DNA from: PXAP01 sp964421595
GTDB taxonomy: Bacteria; Bacteroidota; Bacteroidia; Bacteroidales; PUMT01
Direction: 5' to 3'
DNA: 64,000 bases
Assembly (NCBI GenBank): GCA_964421595.1
Contig: CAYQXY010000019.1
Location: forward strand, 24,276 to 88,275
Shown: positions 8,455-17,788 of the stretch, in pieces
Position numbering within the stretch: the first letter of the stretch is position 1
How the letters are laid out: each line of letters starts with the position of its first letter
The notes under the pieces: generated by a model
What the model was told of the DNA's origin: nothing
The model's database searches: none
What the model saw: the letters and a program-made list of their open reading frames with translations, nothing else
Made by a program: the position numbers and the translations under genes

Positions 8455-10401
8455 TTACGTACTTTGATAATATAATATTAATTGTTCCATTCTAAGCAAT
8501 TCAGCCACATTCCAGGCATATGAAAGTGCCCCTCCGGAATAATGAGGCGGATCGCCGTCATATAGCTCAGCGATGGATCCCACACCATGCATCTGCATGT
8601 CCTCTTCGAACCCGGCAAATAACTTCTTAATGGAGTCAACTCCTGATTTTTTATGTAACCTGAGGTGCGCCTCTGAATAATGGCCGAGTAACCACGGGTA
8701 AACTGTTCCCTGGTGTGCCGCAGAATCCCTTGATGTCCTGTCGCCTTCGTAAATTCCCTTATACAGGTGATTCTTGGGAGAAAGAGTACGCAGTCCTTTC
8801 GGAGTAAGCAATTCACCCGAGACTACTTCAAGCAAACTTTTCTTCTGGTCATTGTCAAGCGGACTATAGGGCATAGATGCTGCCAGCACCTGGTTGGGCC
8901 TTACTGACCAGTCAGTAAAACCGTCCCTTGTGTAATCTGCCAGGTAACCTCTCTCTTCATCCCAGAAATGGTTAATGAACGAACCGGCAATAAGGGAAGG
9001 AATCTCTTTCCACTTTTTAATAAAGGCAGTATCTTCATCAGCTTCCGCCAGTTTAAGTGAAAACTGAACCGCATTATACCATAAGGCATTCACTTCAACT
9101 ATATAGCCGGAACGGGGAGTTACCGGCATTCCATCGACCATGCAATCCATCCATGTTAACGGAATATTTGTTTCGCCGCAATACAATAAACCATTCTCAT
9201 GCATCTGGATTCTGCTGGCAATTCCATCACGTATCTTACCAAGAATATTCTTTATTTTGGTCCCATATGTTCTCCAAACAAGCTTTCGATCGCCAAGATG
9301 GTGGCTGTATTGTTGCAGAGCCCAGAAAAACCAGAGAGGTTCGTCTGCGCCTGAAGAAATTCGGTCGTCTGTTTTCGCTGAACCTGCAATGGCTTTATTA
9401 AGCACTGTAAGGCTTGAGTCCATGACAGACTTAAAGGTTTTCAGGTCACCTACGCTCAGGGTAAGTCCGGGAAGAGCTCCAAATGTATCCCTGGTTCGCT
9501 GGCCAAACCAGGGAAAACCAGCCATGATCTCGGTCTTTTTCTCCTTCCTGACAAAAAACTGCTGTGCAGAATTAAGCAGACAGTTGTGAAAAGTATTTCT
9601 GGGAATCCGTTTGGAAATTTCACTGTTGAACTTTCTCTTCAATGCGACCGGTTCAGTTTCCCTTGTACCTGCTGCAAAAACGACGCTATCACCTTTTTTC
9701 ATCGGCATCTCAAAATATCCGGGCATATACAGGTCTTCCTTGTATTCATAGCCTCTCTTCTGTTCCTGGATATATTCTATGTTATAGTTCCAGTCAGGCC
9801 CGGAAATAAAATCAACTTCTTTTGAGAATTGCATGAACAGATTCGGATAGCCATGGTACATACGGGTTTTGATCCCATTTTTAACTTTTTGTGTTTTGGT
9901 AATGACATCCATATTGGCCTTGCTAAGATTATGGACATTTCTGAAAGCCAGAAAAGGCCTGAACCTAACAAGTGTGGGTGAATGAGAATCAATCATTGTG
10001 TACCTTATCAGAATCTGCTCTTCATTCTGCGCAAGCAGCCATTCTCTGGAGATAATTACACCACCAACGCGGTAGATAAGTTTTGGTATGGGATCGGTGC
10101 TGAAGTCCCTCAGATACTTATGCCCTTTGGGGTTGTAGTAATCGCCGGCATACTTGTGAATACCCAGATTAAAGGATTGATCGTGCTGAATTACAGTCTC
10201 ATGCAAACCTGAAAGCAAAACATGATGACCACCATCAAGGTGTTCGAGGGGGCATACCAGTAATCCATGATATTTCCTCGTGTTACTTGCAATTATGGTA
10301 GTACATGCATATGATCCTGCACGGTTTGATCTGATCAGTTCGCGATTTAGGGAATAGGAAAGATTGATCAGTTTGGTTTTGTCAAAATTAAGATAATTCA
10401 T
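8455..10401 (-). CDS. Glycogen debranching enzyme (amylo-alpha-1,6-glucosidase)
   Basis: A 648-residue enzyme with the bacterial/archaeal debranching layout: an N-terminal beta-rich domain (RAGSYACTTIIASNTRKYHG) and a C-terminal (alpha/alpha)6 glucosidase domain (ISSGADEPLWFFWALQQY, WMDCMVDGMPVTPRSGY, DRTSRDSAAHQGTVYPWLLG). It hydrolyses alpha-1,6 branch stubs in glycogen. It is the first gene of the glycogen operon. I chose the ATG at 10399-10401. A TTG 27 bases upstream also gives an open frame but has no better ribosome site, and the encoded MNYLNFDKTKL fits the usual family start. Confidence 0.92.
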   Translation of the reverse strand: MNYLNFDKTKLINLSYSLNRELIRSNRAGSYACTTIIASNTRKYHGLLVCPLEHLDGGHHVLLSGLHETVIQHDQSFNLGIHKYAGDYYNPKGHKYLRDFSTDPIPKLIYRVGGVIISREWLLAQNEEQILIRYTMIDSHSPTLVRFRPFLAFRNVHNLSKANMDVITKTQKVKNGIKTRMYHGYPNLFMQFSKEVDFISGPDWNYNIEYIQEQKRGYEYKEDLYMPGYFEMPMKKGDSVVFAAGTRETEPVALKRKFNSEISKRIPRNTFHNCLLNSAQQFFVRKEKKTEIMAGFPWFGQRTRDTFGALPGLTLSVGDLKTFKSVMDSSLTVLNKAIAGSAKTDDRISSGADEPLWFFWALQQYSHHLGDRKLVWRTYGTKIKNILGKIRDGIASRIQMHENGLLYCGETNIPLTWMDCMVDGMPVTPRSGYIVEVNALWYNAVQFSLKLAEADEDTAFIKKWKEIPSLIAGSFINHFWDEERGYLADYTRDGFTDWSVRPNQVLAASMPYSPLDNDQKKSLLEVVSGELLTPKGLRTLSPKNHLYKGIYEGDRTSRDSAAHQGTVYPWLLGHYSEAHLRLHKKSGVDSIKKLFAGFEEDMQMHGVGSIAELYDGDPPHYSGGALSYAWNVAELLRMEQLILYYQST

Positions 10402-10509
10402 GGGTAATACCTGTATAACATTTAACAAAGCTCAAGGGAGAGAATTAAGAATATTATCAAAAATACAAAATAAATGGGTTGTCAGAAAAGCTTATATTAA
10501 AATACAATG

Positions 10510-10538
10510 CAAAAATACAACAATAATTTCTGCTACAA
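10510..10538 (-). promoter_or_regulatory. Bacteroidota-type promoter for the glycogen operon
   Basis: On the minus strand a TTG (10536-10538) is followed by 18 bases and then TATTTTTG (10510-10517), an exact match to the -7 consensus TAnnTTTG. Transcription would begin near 10503, giving a leader of about 100 bases before the debranching-enzyme ATG. A second, weaker TATTTTTG box lies at 10458-10465 with a poorer upstream element, so there may be two start sites. Confidence 0.6.
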
Positions 10539-10583
10539 CAAGTATTATAATAAAAGGTTCGAGAGATTATGGTCTTAATACAC

Positions 10584-10615
10584 TTTAGCGTTAAGTTAAA
10601 AAATAATTATCTTCG
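10584..10615 (+). promoter_or_regulatory. Candidate promoter for the thioredoxin-like gene
   Basis: TTTA (10584-10587), 20 bases, then TATCTTCG (10608-10615) is one mismatch from TAnnTTTG. It lies 38 bases upstream of the ATG at 10653 and is divergent to the glycogen promoter. Only the motif match supports it. Confidence 0.4.
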
Positions 10616-10652
10616 CATTCATAAATGAAATCATATAAAGCCCAGAATCCTT

Positions 10653-11873
10653 ATGTATCAGCAAAATATACAACATAAATCATTAATTTCAAACAGGGCA
10701 ACTGCATTTTTTTTCTTTTTAGTCCTGAGTTTTGGTTTACTGTCATGCTCATCTGAATCTGACAGTACCTATTCCATAACCGGTAAGCTTGATAATTCCT
10801 CAGGAAAAAAACTTGTACTCTACGAAATGGGTACATATGATATGATCCCTTTGGATTCAACCTTAATTGGTGATGACGGACAATTTTCATTTAACGGTGA
10901 GCTTGAACAGGTCAGGTTCATGACTTTGCATGAAACTCCATTGAACTACCTGACACTTATTGTTTTTCCGGGTGAAGAAATAAAAATATCGGCCAATCTT
11001 GAGAACCTTCAGCAAACTGCCGCAGTAAATGGTTCTGAAGAATCGGCACTTGCAATTGAGCTGAATAAAAAGATGCATAACACTATAATGAAGCTTGATT
11101 CTCTCAGCAACAGTTACAGGGATAGTTTAAACAACCCGGCAACAGATATTGAAATGCTGAGGGAGACAACCCGTGAACATTTTGAAGAAATTTCTGAGCA
11201 GCAAAGACAGTTCACTATTGATTTTATTAACAGGAATCCCGGATCCCTTGCAAGCCTTATGGCACTGTACCAGCAGGTTGACCCCAGGAATTTTGTATTG
11301 CGCCAGCAGGAAGACTTCCGGTATTATGCACTTGTCGATTCGATATTGATCAATAAATACCCTGATCTTGAATATACAATGACTCTTAATGAAAATGTGA
11401 AGGAGATGAAGTCACAGATTGCCTTAAGAAACGAGAGGGAAAATATTCTTGGTAGTGGTGCAATTGCTCCTGAGATATCATTGCCCGATCCTGATGGCGA
11501 CACTATTCACCTTACCTCCCTGAGAGGCAATTATGTGCTGCTTGATTTCTGGGCTGCCTGGTGTGGCCCCTGCCGGGAAGAAAATCCGTACCTCGTGAAT
11601 GTCTACAACAAATACAGCGACAAAGGCTTTGAGATCTACCAGGTATCGCTTGATCGTACCAGGGAGGCCTGGATAAAAGGAATTACTGAAGATAACCTGC
11701 AATCATGGAGCCATGTAAGCGACCTTCAGTTCTGGAGCTCTGTAGTCGTTCCATTATACAGAATTGAAGGAATACCTGCAAACTACCTGCTTGACCCCGA
11801 TGGCAGAATAATTGCAAGAAATTTAAGAGGAGCTGAGCTTGGCAGTGCACTGGAGGAAATATTTGAAAATTGA
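10653..11873 (+). CDS. TlpA-like thiol-disulfide lipoprotein (DUF4369 + thioredoxin)
   Basis: A 406-residue exported protein. A hydrophobic signal ends in a lipobox (FGLLSC), so it is probably a lipoprotein facing the periplasm. Residues about 40-130 form a DUF4369-type beta domain (YSITGKLDNSSGKKLVLYE). A helical middle follows, and residues about 265-406 are an AhpC/TSA-thioredoxin domain with the redox motif WCGPC (C304, C307) and a GIPANYLLDPDG segment containing the usual cis-Pro region. It is likely a periplasmic thiol oxidoreductase. A paralogue lies directly downstream. The substrate is unknown. Confidence 0.9.
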   Translation: MYQQNIQHKSLISNRATAFFFFLVLSFGLLSCSSESDSTYSITGKLDNSSGKKLVLYEMGTYDMIPLDSTLIGDDGQFSFNGELEQVRFMTLHETPLNYLTLIVFPGEEIKISANLENLQQTAAVNGSEESALAIELNKKMHNTIMKLDSLSNSYRDSLNNPATDIEMLRETTREHFEEISEQQRQFTIDFINRNPGSLASLMALYQQVDPRNFVLRQQEDFRYYALVDSILINKYPDLEYTMTLNENVKEMKSQIALRNERENILGSGAIAPEISLPDPDGDTIHLTSLRGNYVLLDFWAAWCGPCREENPYLVNVYNKYSDKGFEIYQVSLDRTREAWIKGITEDNLQSWSHVSDLQFWSSVVVPLYRIEGIPANYLLDPDGRIIARNLRGAELGSALEEIFEN

Positions 11874-12030
11874 CTAAATTTAAAAAAGCAAATTGTTACT
11901 ATGTATCCTCAAATCTTAACTACCAGTTAAATAATATATAAAATGTTATCAGGCAATGCAAGGCGCAGGTTGCCGCTGCAATCTTAATTCAATATTAAAT
12001 ACTAAAACATCAACCACATAATTCTGAACA

Positions 12031-13191
12031 ATGAAGAAAGTTTTTTTGATATTGCCATTCCTTGCCTTATTTGCCTGTGGAGAATCTGACAAGCTGCGCA
12101 TCAAAGGTGAAATTGAAGACGGAAAAGGCAAAACAATTTACCTGGATAAGCTTGAGGTTGCCGGGCCTGTATTAGTTGATTCACTGATTATCAAATCAGG
12201 TAACCGTTTCTCGTTCACATCAAGGATCTCTGATCCCTCCTTTTTCAGGATCAGATTTGATGACAATAACTTCATCACATTGCTGGCAGAGCCGGGAGAA
12301 AATATCCAGATAGCAGCATCGGCTTCAAACCTGCCGGGCACATATGAAATTTCCGGCTCAGAGGGTTCTGACCTTATTAAAAAACTGGATGACCGGCTGC
12401 TGATGACCAAAAAACAAATGGAGCCGCTTATCAGGGAGATAAGGAATATGGATGCAGAAACATTTGATAGTGAAGAAGTAAGAATAAATGTAGAACTCGA
12501 AGAGATCCTGAACAGCCAGCGTAATTTCTCAATCGCATTCATTCTGGAAAACATGGAGTCTCTGGCTGCTATAACAGCATTGTATCAGTATATAGACGAT
12601 CAGAATTATGTTCTTAACAAAACACGGGATATACAATATCTGAAAATAGTATCGGAATCACTCAATAAAAAATATCCTTCTTCTCCCCATGTAAGGGCGC
12701 TGGTTGCAGATGCTGAAAATCAGGAAAGACAATATGAGCTTTTCCGCTTTTCGGCTATGGCTGAGGAAAAAGGACAGGTAGTCACGACATACCCCGATAT
12801 AGCAATGCCAGGAACCGATGGTGATACAATTTCATTACATTCCATTCAGGAGCGTTATATCCTTTTGCTTTTCGGTTCATCCCTGAACGCTGAAAGTGTA
12901 AGGCTCAGCAATGACCTTTTACCTGTTTACAATGCCTATCATAAAAAGGGGTTCAATATTTATCATGTTTCTGTCGAAAGAGACAGGCAGGAATGGTTAA
13001 AAAATCTTGAGTTCCTGGAATTGCCCTGGATACATGTAGCAGAACTCGGTGAGGGAAGTTTCGATGCAGCACATGCCTACAACGTCCAGCAGATACCTTC
13101 CAACTACCTGATAAATCGTGAAGCAGGGGTGGTGGCCAGAAATATTACTGCACCCGACCTGAGGCGCAGGCTGTCAAGGGCACTTGATTAA
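12031..13191 (+). CDS. TlpA-like lipoprotein paralogue lacking the CxxC
   Basis: A 386-residue lipoprotein (LALFACGES lipobox) with the same DUF4369 plus thioredoxin-fold layout as its upstream neighbour; the two align along their length. The active site is lost. Where the neighbour reads WCGPC this protein reads LNAES, so the two cysteines are N286 and S289. The rest of the fold is kept (KKGFNIYHVSVERDRQEWL, QQIPSNYLINREAG). It therefore cannot work as a disulfide reductase. A binding or scaffold role for the DUF4369 domain is possible. It ends 11 bases before lpxH. Confidence 0.88.
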   Translation: MKKVFLILPFLALFACGESDKLRIKGEIEDGKGKTIYLDKLEVAGPVLVDSLIIKSGNRFSFTSRISDPSFFRIRFDDNNFITLLAEPGENIQIAASASNLPGTYEISGSEGSDLIKKLDDRLLMTKKQMEPLIREIRNMDAETFDSEEVRINVELEEILNSQRNFSIAFILENMESLAAITALYQYIDDQNYVLNKTRDIQYLKIVSESLNKKYPSSPHVRALVADAENQERQYELFRFSAMAEEKGQVVTTYPDIAMPGTDGDTISLHSIQERYILLLFGSSLNAESVRLSNDLLPVYNAYHKKGFNIYHVSVERDRQEWLKNLEFLELPWIHVAELGEGSFDAAHAYNVQQIPSNYLINREAGVVARNITAPDLRRRLSRALD

Positions 13192-13202
13192 ACCGCACAA
13201 CC

Positions 13203-13970
13203 TTGAGTGACAGGAAAAAAATATACTTTGCCACCGATGCGCATTTCGGTTTATCAGGACCTGAGAAAAGCCTTCCCCGGGAACGTCTATTTGTAAAGTG
13301 GCTCGACTTCATAAGAAAAGATGCCAGGGAGATCTGGTTGCTTGGTGATATTTTTGATTTCTGGTTTGAATACAGGAGAGTTGTACCAAGAGGGTACACA
13401 CGTATCCTGGGAAAAATTGCCGAAATAACCGACAGCGGTATTCCGGTACATTTCTTTACCGGCAATCATGATATCTGGGTTTTTGACTACCTGCCCAAGG
13501 AGACCGGAATGATCATTCATAAAGAGCCTGTCACTGTCACTTTTAGTGGAAAGAAATTCTTCCTTGCACATGGAGACGGACTGGACGGTAAGGATCACGG
13601 ATTCAAAATTCTCAAATGGGCATTTACAAATCCCGCATTCCAGTGGATGTTTGCAAGGCTGCATCCGAATTTTGCAATGTGGTTCGGGCACAGGTGGTCC
13701 CACAACAGCCGGTACTCAAAAGAGCTTATTACTCCCTACAGGGGCCCCGAAGGAGAAGAGCATATGATTTTTGCAAACAAAATGCTTGAAAAGGAGCACT
13801 TTGATTATTTTGTATTCGGTCACCGGCACCTCCCTTTTAATATGCCTTTAAATAACGGAACTTCAAGATGCATCAATCTCGGCGACTGGCTCTGGCACTT
13901 TTCCTATGGTGTATTTGATGGCCAGACCATGGAGGTAAGGAACTTTCCGGCCGAAGAAATCCAGAGCTGA
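13203..13970 (+). CDS. lpxH: UDP-2,3-diacylglucosamine diphosphatase
   Basis: A 255-residue calcineurin-like phosphoesterase that hydrolyses UDP-2,3-diacylglucosamine to lipid X in lipid A synthesis, at the inner face of the cytoplasmic membrane. Metal-site motifs are all visible: DAH (D12, H14), GDIFDFW, GNHD, HGDGLDG and GHRH. The start is a TTG 11 bases after the previous stop. An in-frame stop at 13185-13187 and the position of DAH leave no other reasonable start. Length and motifs fit LpxH; the broader UDP-2,3-diacylglucosamine hydrolase-like group is the main alternative. Confidence 0.9.
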   Translation: MSDRKKIYFATDAHFGLSGPEKSLPRERLFVKWLDFIRKDAREIWLLGDIFDFWFEYRRVVPRGYTRILGKIAEITDSGIPVHFFTGNHDIWVFDYLPKETGMIIHKEPVTVTFSGKKFFLAHGDGLDGKDHGFKILKWAFTNPAFQWMFARLHPNFAMWFGHRWSHNSRYSKELITPYRGPEGEEHMIFANKMLEKEHFDYFVFGHRHLPFNMPLNNGTSRCINLGDWLWHFSYGVFDGQTMEVRNFPAEEIQS

Positions 13971-14074
13971 GCCAATGCCTGAAGGATATCCGGCTGGTAT
14001 ATCTCGTGATTTCCGCTAAATGTGGCATTGAATTACCTCCAGCAATCCAGGCAACTTCTTTATAGGTCATTTGT

Positions 14075-14246
14075 GCGATTCATCCGCATCAGGAAAAGGG
14101 CGTTAAGAAAATCAGTGTTTTTTTCGTTAAGAAAACCGTGCTGTTGGAGTGCATCGACTTCAGGGTTTTTAGAAGAAGCCTGGAGTTTCAGTATTTACAA
14201 TGTAGCGGCGGCATTTTTATAAGAGTATACCTTTTTTTGCTGTAGA
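14075..14246 (-). repeat. Dispersed intergenic repeat family A, copy 1
   Basis: The reverse complement matches 39813-39975. Both contain, in order, a CAGCAAAAAAA block, ATGCCGC, TTCTAAAAACC, the block AACAGCACGGTTTTCTTA, then TTGATTTTCTTAACGCC-like and TTTTCCTGA blocks. This copy is more diverged and lies on the opposite strand. The matching blocks extend over about 160 bases, too long for chance. No protein is conserved between the copies. Confidence 0.7.
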
Positions 14247-14410
14247 AAAATAGGTAAAGCACCTGCAACTTGAGCAGGATTATTTTACCTTATTTAATTC
14301 AGCAATTTTACCAACCAATTGGTTTGATAATCTGAAACTTATAGCCTTATTTAAATTATTGGACATACCTAATTTTTTTATTTTTTTTAACACAATTTTT
14401 CATAATTGTA

Positions 14411-14439
14411 TTGCAAATTAAAAACATTTGCTACATTTG
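14411..14439 (+). promoter_or_regulatory. Candidate promoter for the susCD-like operon
   Basis: TTG (14411-14413), 18 bases, then TACATTTG (14432-14439) matches the Bacteroidota TTTG/TAnnTTTG pattern. Transcription would start near 14446, leaving a leader of about 190 bases. Long leaders upstream of susC homologues are often sites of post-transcriptional control, but I see no named riboswitch here. Confidence 0.5.
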
Positions 14440-14637
14440 AAAGGTTTTGTCTTTAACAATTAGACTGAATAGATTATTTAAGTCTATCCTGTTCAAAGTT
14501 TTTTAATAAAAAATTTTATAAACTTATCCCGTTATACAGGACAATATAATTAATACAACCTGTGGTATATTGACCTGTTTTCTCTAAACCTATTTTCAAA
14601 TTAACTACCTAACATTTTTAACTAAATTAACAACCTG

Positions 14638-17600
14638 ATGAAAAAAACCTTATACCATGATGGACAAAAATGTCCGCATTTTAAAAAGCTGCACAGGATA
14701 ATTGCAGTTTTGATCATTTTCATGTTTGTTGGAGCTTCTTCCGTCCTTTCAGCGACTGAGTTTCAACAAAGGACTGTTACCGGAACGGTAACCGATGCTA
14801 CAACGGGAGAATCATTGCCCGGGGTCAGTATAGTACTGAAAGGGACTTCTGTTGGCACAAGTACCAACATTGACGGAAAATACTCATTGTCTGTACCGGG
14901 ACCGGATGCAATAATTGTGTTTTCATTTATAGGCTATAACACGGAAGAAACAACTGTTCAGAACAGAACAGAAATAAATGTTGCCATGATCCCTTCACTC
15001 GAGATGCTTGAAGAGCTTATCGTAGTAGGATACGGTGTACAGCGCAGAGTTGATTTAACCGGTTCTGTAACCAGGGTAAACATGGATGAAAAGGCCACCA
15101 GTCCAACCCTTAACGTGGCTCAGGCACTTTCGGGAGCTGCTTCCGGAGTCAGCGTTCAGAAAAGAGGCCGCGCCGGCGGTGAGCCAAATATTGAGATCAG
15201 GGGGCGAACTTCACTCTCAGGAAGCCGAACTCCTTTATTTGTCGTCGACGGAATTATATATAACGGCAGCATTGGCAATATAAACATTAATGATGTCGAA
15301 ACAATAGATATCCTGAAAGATGCAAGTGCAGCTGCCGTTTACGGCTCACGGTCAGCCAACGGAGTTGTGCTCATAACAACCAAAAGAGGCAAAACAGACA
15401 AACCTGTAATCTCCTTCAACGGTTACCAGGGTGTTCAGGATATGACAAACAACCCGATGAGGGTTATGAATGGCCAGGAGTATGCAACCAGGCTTACTGA
15501 TTATTATTATCAGCAAAGCCTTTACAACTGGTACAGGACCAATCCCACCAGTGATGCCGGGAAACCTGCAACACCAGATTACTCAGATCGCGAAGCTTTA
15601 GCTTCACGTTTGAGGACAGCCGAGGAGAGAGACAACTTTCTCGCAGGCAACGAAACTGACTGGGTAAAAGAATCACTTCAGCTGGGCAGGCTGGCGAATT
15701 ACAGTTTAAGCGTTGCCGGGACCAGCAACAATACCAATTACTATATTTCAGGTGGTTACACCAGTGAGCAGGGAATCATGAAGAATGATACCTGGGACAG
15801 GTTCACTCTTCACAGTAATTTGGAGAATAATATTACAGACTGGCTTACAGTTGGTTTAATAACCTCCTATTCCCACCAGGACAATTCAGGCGTTTCAGCA
15901 GAACTTCACAATGCCAGAAGGGTCAGTCCATGGGCAACAAATGCGACCGGCGCCGACCGCGCCATGTTTCTTACCAATGAGGTATACATGCCGCATCCAT
16001 TGAATGGCCTGTTGATTAATCATTTAGACAAACGGGATAACCTCTTTATGGTTGGTAGCACCAAGGTGACTATACCATGGGTGGAGGGTTTATCATATGA
16101 ATTTAACTATTCAAATACTTTCTACAACCGGCATATTAATCAATTTCAGCCTATTACAACTCCGGGGGGAGTCAATAACAGGGGCCATGCCCAGAAGACA
16201 CCAGAACAACGCAGGGAATGGATCCTGAACAACATTATTACCTACAGGAGAAGTTTTGGCGATCACCAGGTAAATTCAACATTGCTCTATAGTCGGGAAA
16301 GCCGTCAAAACCAGTGGTCCAGACTTACAGCACAGGGCTTTGACAATGATGTGCTGGGTTATAACAGAATGCAACTTGGAACAATAGTGAACGTTGAATC
16401 ATCAGCATGGGAAGAGAACAGCATCTCGTACATGGCCCGTGCTCATTATTCCTACCTGAACCGGTATATGATTACAGGTACAATTCGTCAGGACGGATAT
16501 TCAGGATTTGGACCGGAACAGAAATTTGCAACCTTCCCTTCCGTATCTGTAGGTTGGGTAGTTTCAGACGAGGCCTTCATGGGCGGACTTGACGGACTGT
16601 ATCTTAAACTCCGGACTTCTTACGGCGCAAACGGAAACCAGGGAATTGGCCGCTATTCAAGTTTCTCTACAATGGCATCGAATGCATATTCTTATGGCCC
16701 GCAGACGGCAATTGCAGTATTTCCCAATGCACTGGGAAATGCAAGTCTGGGCTGGGAAAAAACCACTTCATTCAACATTGGCGCCGACTATGGTATCCTG
16801 AACCAGAGAATCTCCGGTTCAATTGATGTCTACCAGGCTGAAACAACCGACGTACTGGTCAGGAGAGCCCTTCCAAGAACAACAGGTTATCAGAATGTAT
16901 GGGCCAACCTTGGTGCAATCGAGAACAGGGGTATAGAGATGGATCTGAGAACCGTCAATTTTGAAGGCGAATTCCGCTGGGAAAGCAGTTTTATATTCTC
17001 CCTGAACAGGGATAAGATAACCAAGCTGTATGGTGATGAAAATGACAGGGATGTCGGAAACTCCTGGTTCGTAGGTGAGTCAATAACCGCTATTTATGAC
17101 TATGAAATGGCCGGCGGAGTGTGGACTGAGCAGGATCTTTACAGCGGGAATATTCTTGAAGGATGGTATCCGGGTCAGTTCAGGTATGTTGACCAGGATG
17201 GCGACGGTCTTATCACAGGAGAAGACAGGGCTATAATCGGAAACAGGGCACCAAGCTACCGTTTCAGCATAAATAACAACTTCTCATATAAGAATTTCAC
17301 TTTATCTGTTTTTATTAATTCTGTACAGGGTGGTAAAAACGGCTATATGGAAAACAATGCCGATGTTCTTAACGTGCTGTTCCGCTCAGACGACGTTTTA
17401 AGGGTTAATGCCTCTGCTGTCCGCCCTTACTGGACTCCGGAAAATGGTGTTAACAATGCCACAGGAGTATACAACACCCCCCGTGTATCAAGCGGAATAT
17501 GGCAGAGCAGAAGCTTTGTAAGGCTTCAGGATATCCAGCTTTCTTATACATTTGGCCCCGGATTGCTTGGCAGGCTGAACCTTCAGGGAAGCCAGTTCTA

Positions 17601-17736
17601 TATTGCAAGCCAGAACCTTTATACATGGACAAACTGGTCAGGATGGGATCCGGAAACTTTCAGGACTGATAACAACTTTGAAAGGAATACACCATTAATG
17701 AGAAATGTTACTGCAGGTTTCAGATTTTCTTTATAA
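14638..17736 (+). CDS. SusC/RagA-family TonB-linked outer membrane protein
   Basis: A 1032-residue outer-membrane transporter. After the signal sequence comes a carboxypeptidase-like regulatory domain (about 45-120, TGTVTDATTGESLPGVS). A TonB-box/plug region follows (about 125-250, EELIVVGYG; TPLFVVDGIIYN; ILKDASAAAVYGSRSANGV), then a long beta-barrel ending in aromatic-rich FRFSL. The family imports oligosaccharides or peptides with a SusD lid, powered by TonB. The SusD partner follows 52 bases downstream. No glycoside hydrolase, sulfatase or sigma/anti-sigma pair is adjacent, so the substrate is open. This is a relatively small member of the family. Confidence 0.95.
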   Translation: MKKTLYHDGQKCPHFKKLHRIIAVLIIFMFVGASSVLSATEFQQRTVTGTVTDATTGESLPGVSIVLKGTSVGTSTNIDGKYSLSVPGPDAIIVFSFIGYNTEETTVQNRTEINVAMIPSLEMLEELIVVGYGVQRRVDLTGSVTRVNMDEKATSPTLNVAQALSGAASGVSVQKRGRAGGEPNIEIRGRTSLSGSRTPLFVVDGIIYNGSIGNININDVETIDILKDASAAAVYGSRSANGVVLITTKRGKTDKPVISFNGYQGVQDMTNNPMRVMNGQEYATRLTDYYYQQSLYNWYRTNPTSDAGKPATPDYSDREALASRLRTAEERDNFLAGNETDWVKESLQLGRLANYSLSVAGTSNNTNYYISGGYTSEQGIMKNDTWDRFTLHSNLENNITDWLTVGLITSYSHQDNSGVSAELHNARRVSPWATNATGADRAMFLTNEVYMPHPLNGLLINHLDKRDNLFMVGSTKVTIPWVEGLSYEFNYSNTFYNRHINQFQPITTPGGVNNRGHAQKTPEQRREWILNNIITYRRSFGDHQVNSTLLYSRESRQNQWSRLTAQGFDNDVLGYNRMQLGTIVNVESSAWEENSISYMARAHYSYLNRYMITGTIRQDGYSGFGPEQKFATFPSVSVGWVVSDEAFMGGLDGLYLKLRTSYGANGNQGIGRYSSFSTMASNAYSYGPQTAIAVFPNALGNASLGWEKTTSFNIGADYGILNQRISGSIDVYQAETTDVLVRRALPRTTGYQNVWANLGAIENRGIEMDLRTVNFEGEFRWESSFIFSLNRDKITKLYGDENDRDVGNSWFVGESITAIYDYEMAGGVWTEQDLYSGNILEGWYPGQFRYVDQDGDGLITGEDRAIIGNRAPSYRFSINNNFSYKNFTLSVFINSVQGGKNGYMENNADVLNVLFRSDDVLRVNASAVRPYWTPENGVNNATGVYNTPRVSSGIWQSRSFVRLQDIQLSYTFGPGLLGRLNLQGSQFYIASQNLYTWTNWSGWDPETFRTDNNFERNTPLMRNVTAGFRFSL

Positions 17737-17788
17737 TCTGATATATAAATCGCAGATGAATTATTATGAAACCTAAAAAAATGAAAAA

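Larger units (their letters stand above)
13971..14637. other. Long intergenic region before SusC
   Basis: There are 667 bases between lpxH and the SusC gene. It holds a reversed copy of dispersed repeat family A (14075-14246) and a candidate SusC promoter (14411-14439) followed by an unusually long AT-rich leader of about 190 bases. I see no conserved coding sequence; the short open frame at 14022-14222 lies inside the repeat and is unlikely to be real. Confidence 0.6.

Noticed and set aside
10402..10428. Longer debranching-enzyme start at a TTG
   Set aside because: No ribosome site, and the ATG at 10401 fits the family N-terminus better.
14022..14222. 66-residue frame upstream of SusC
   Set aside because: Overlaps repeat family A and has no recognisable protein features.
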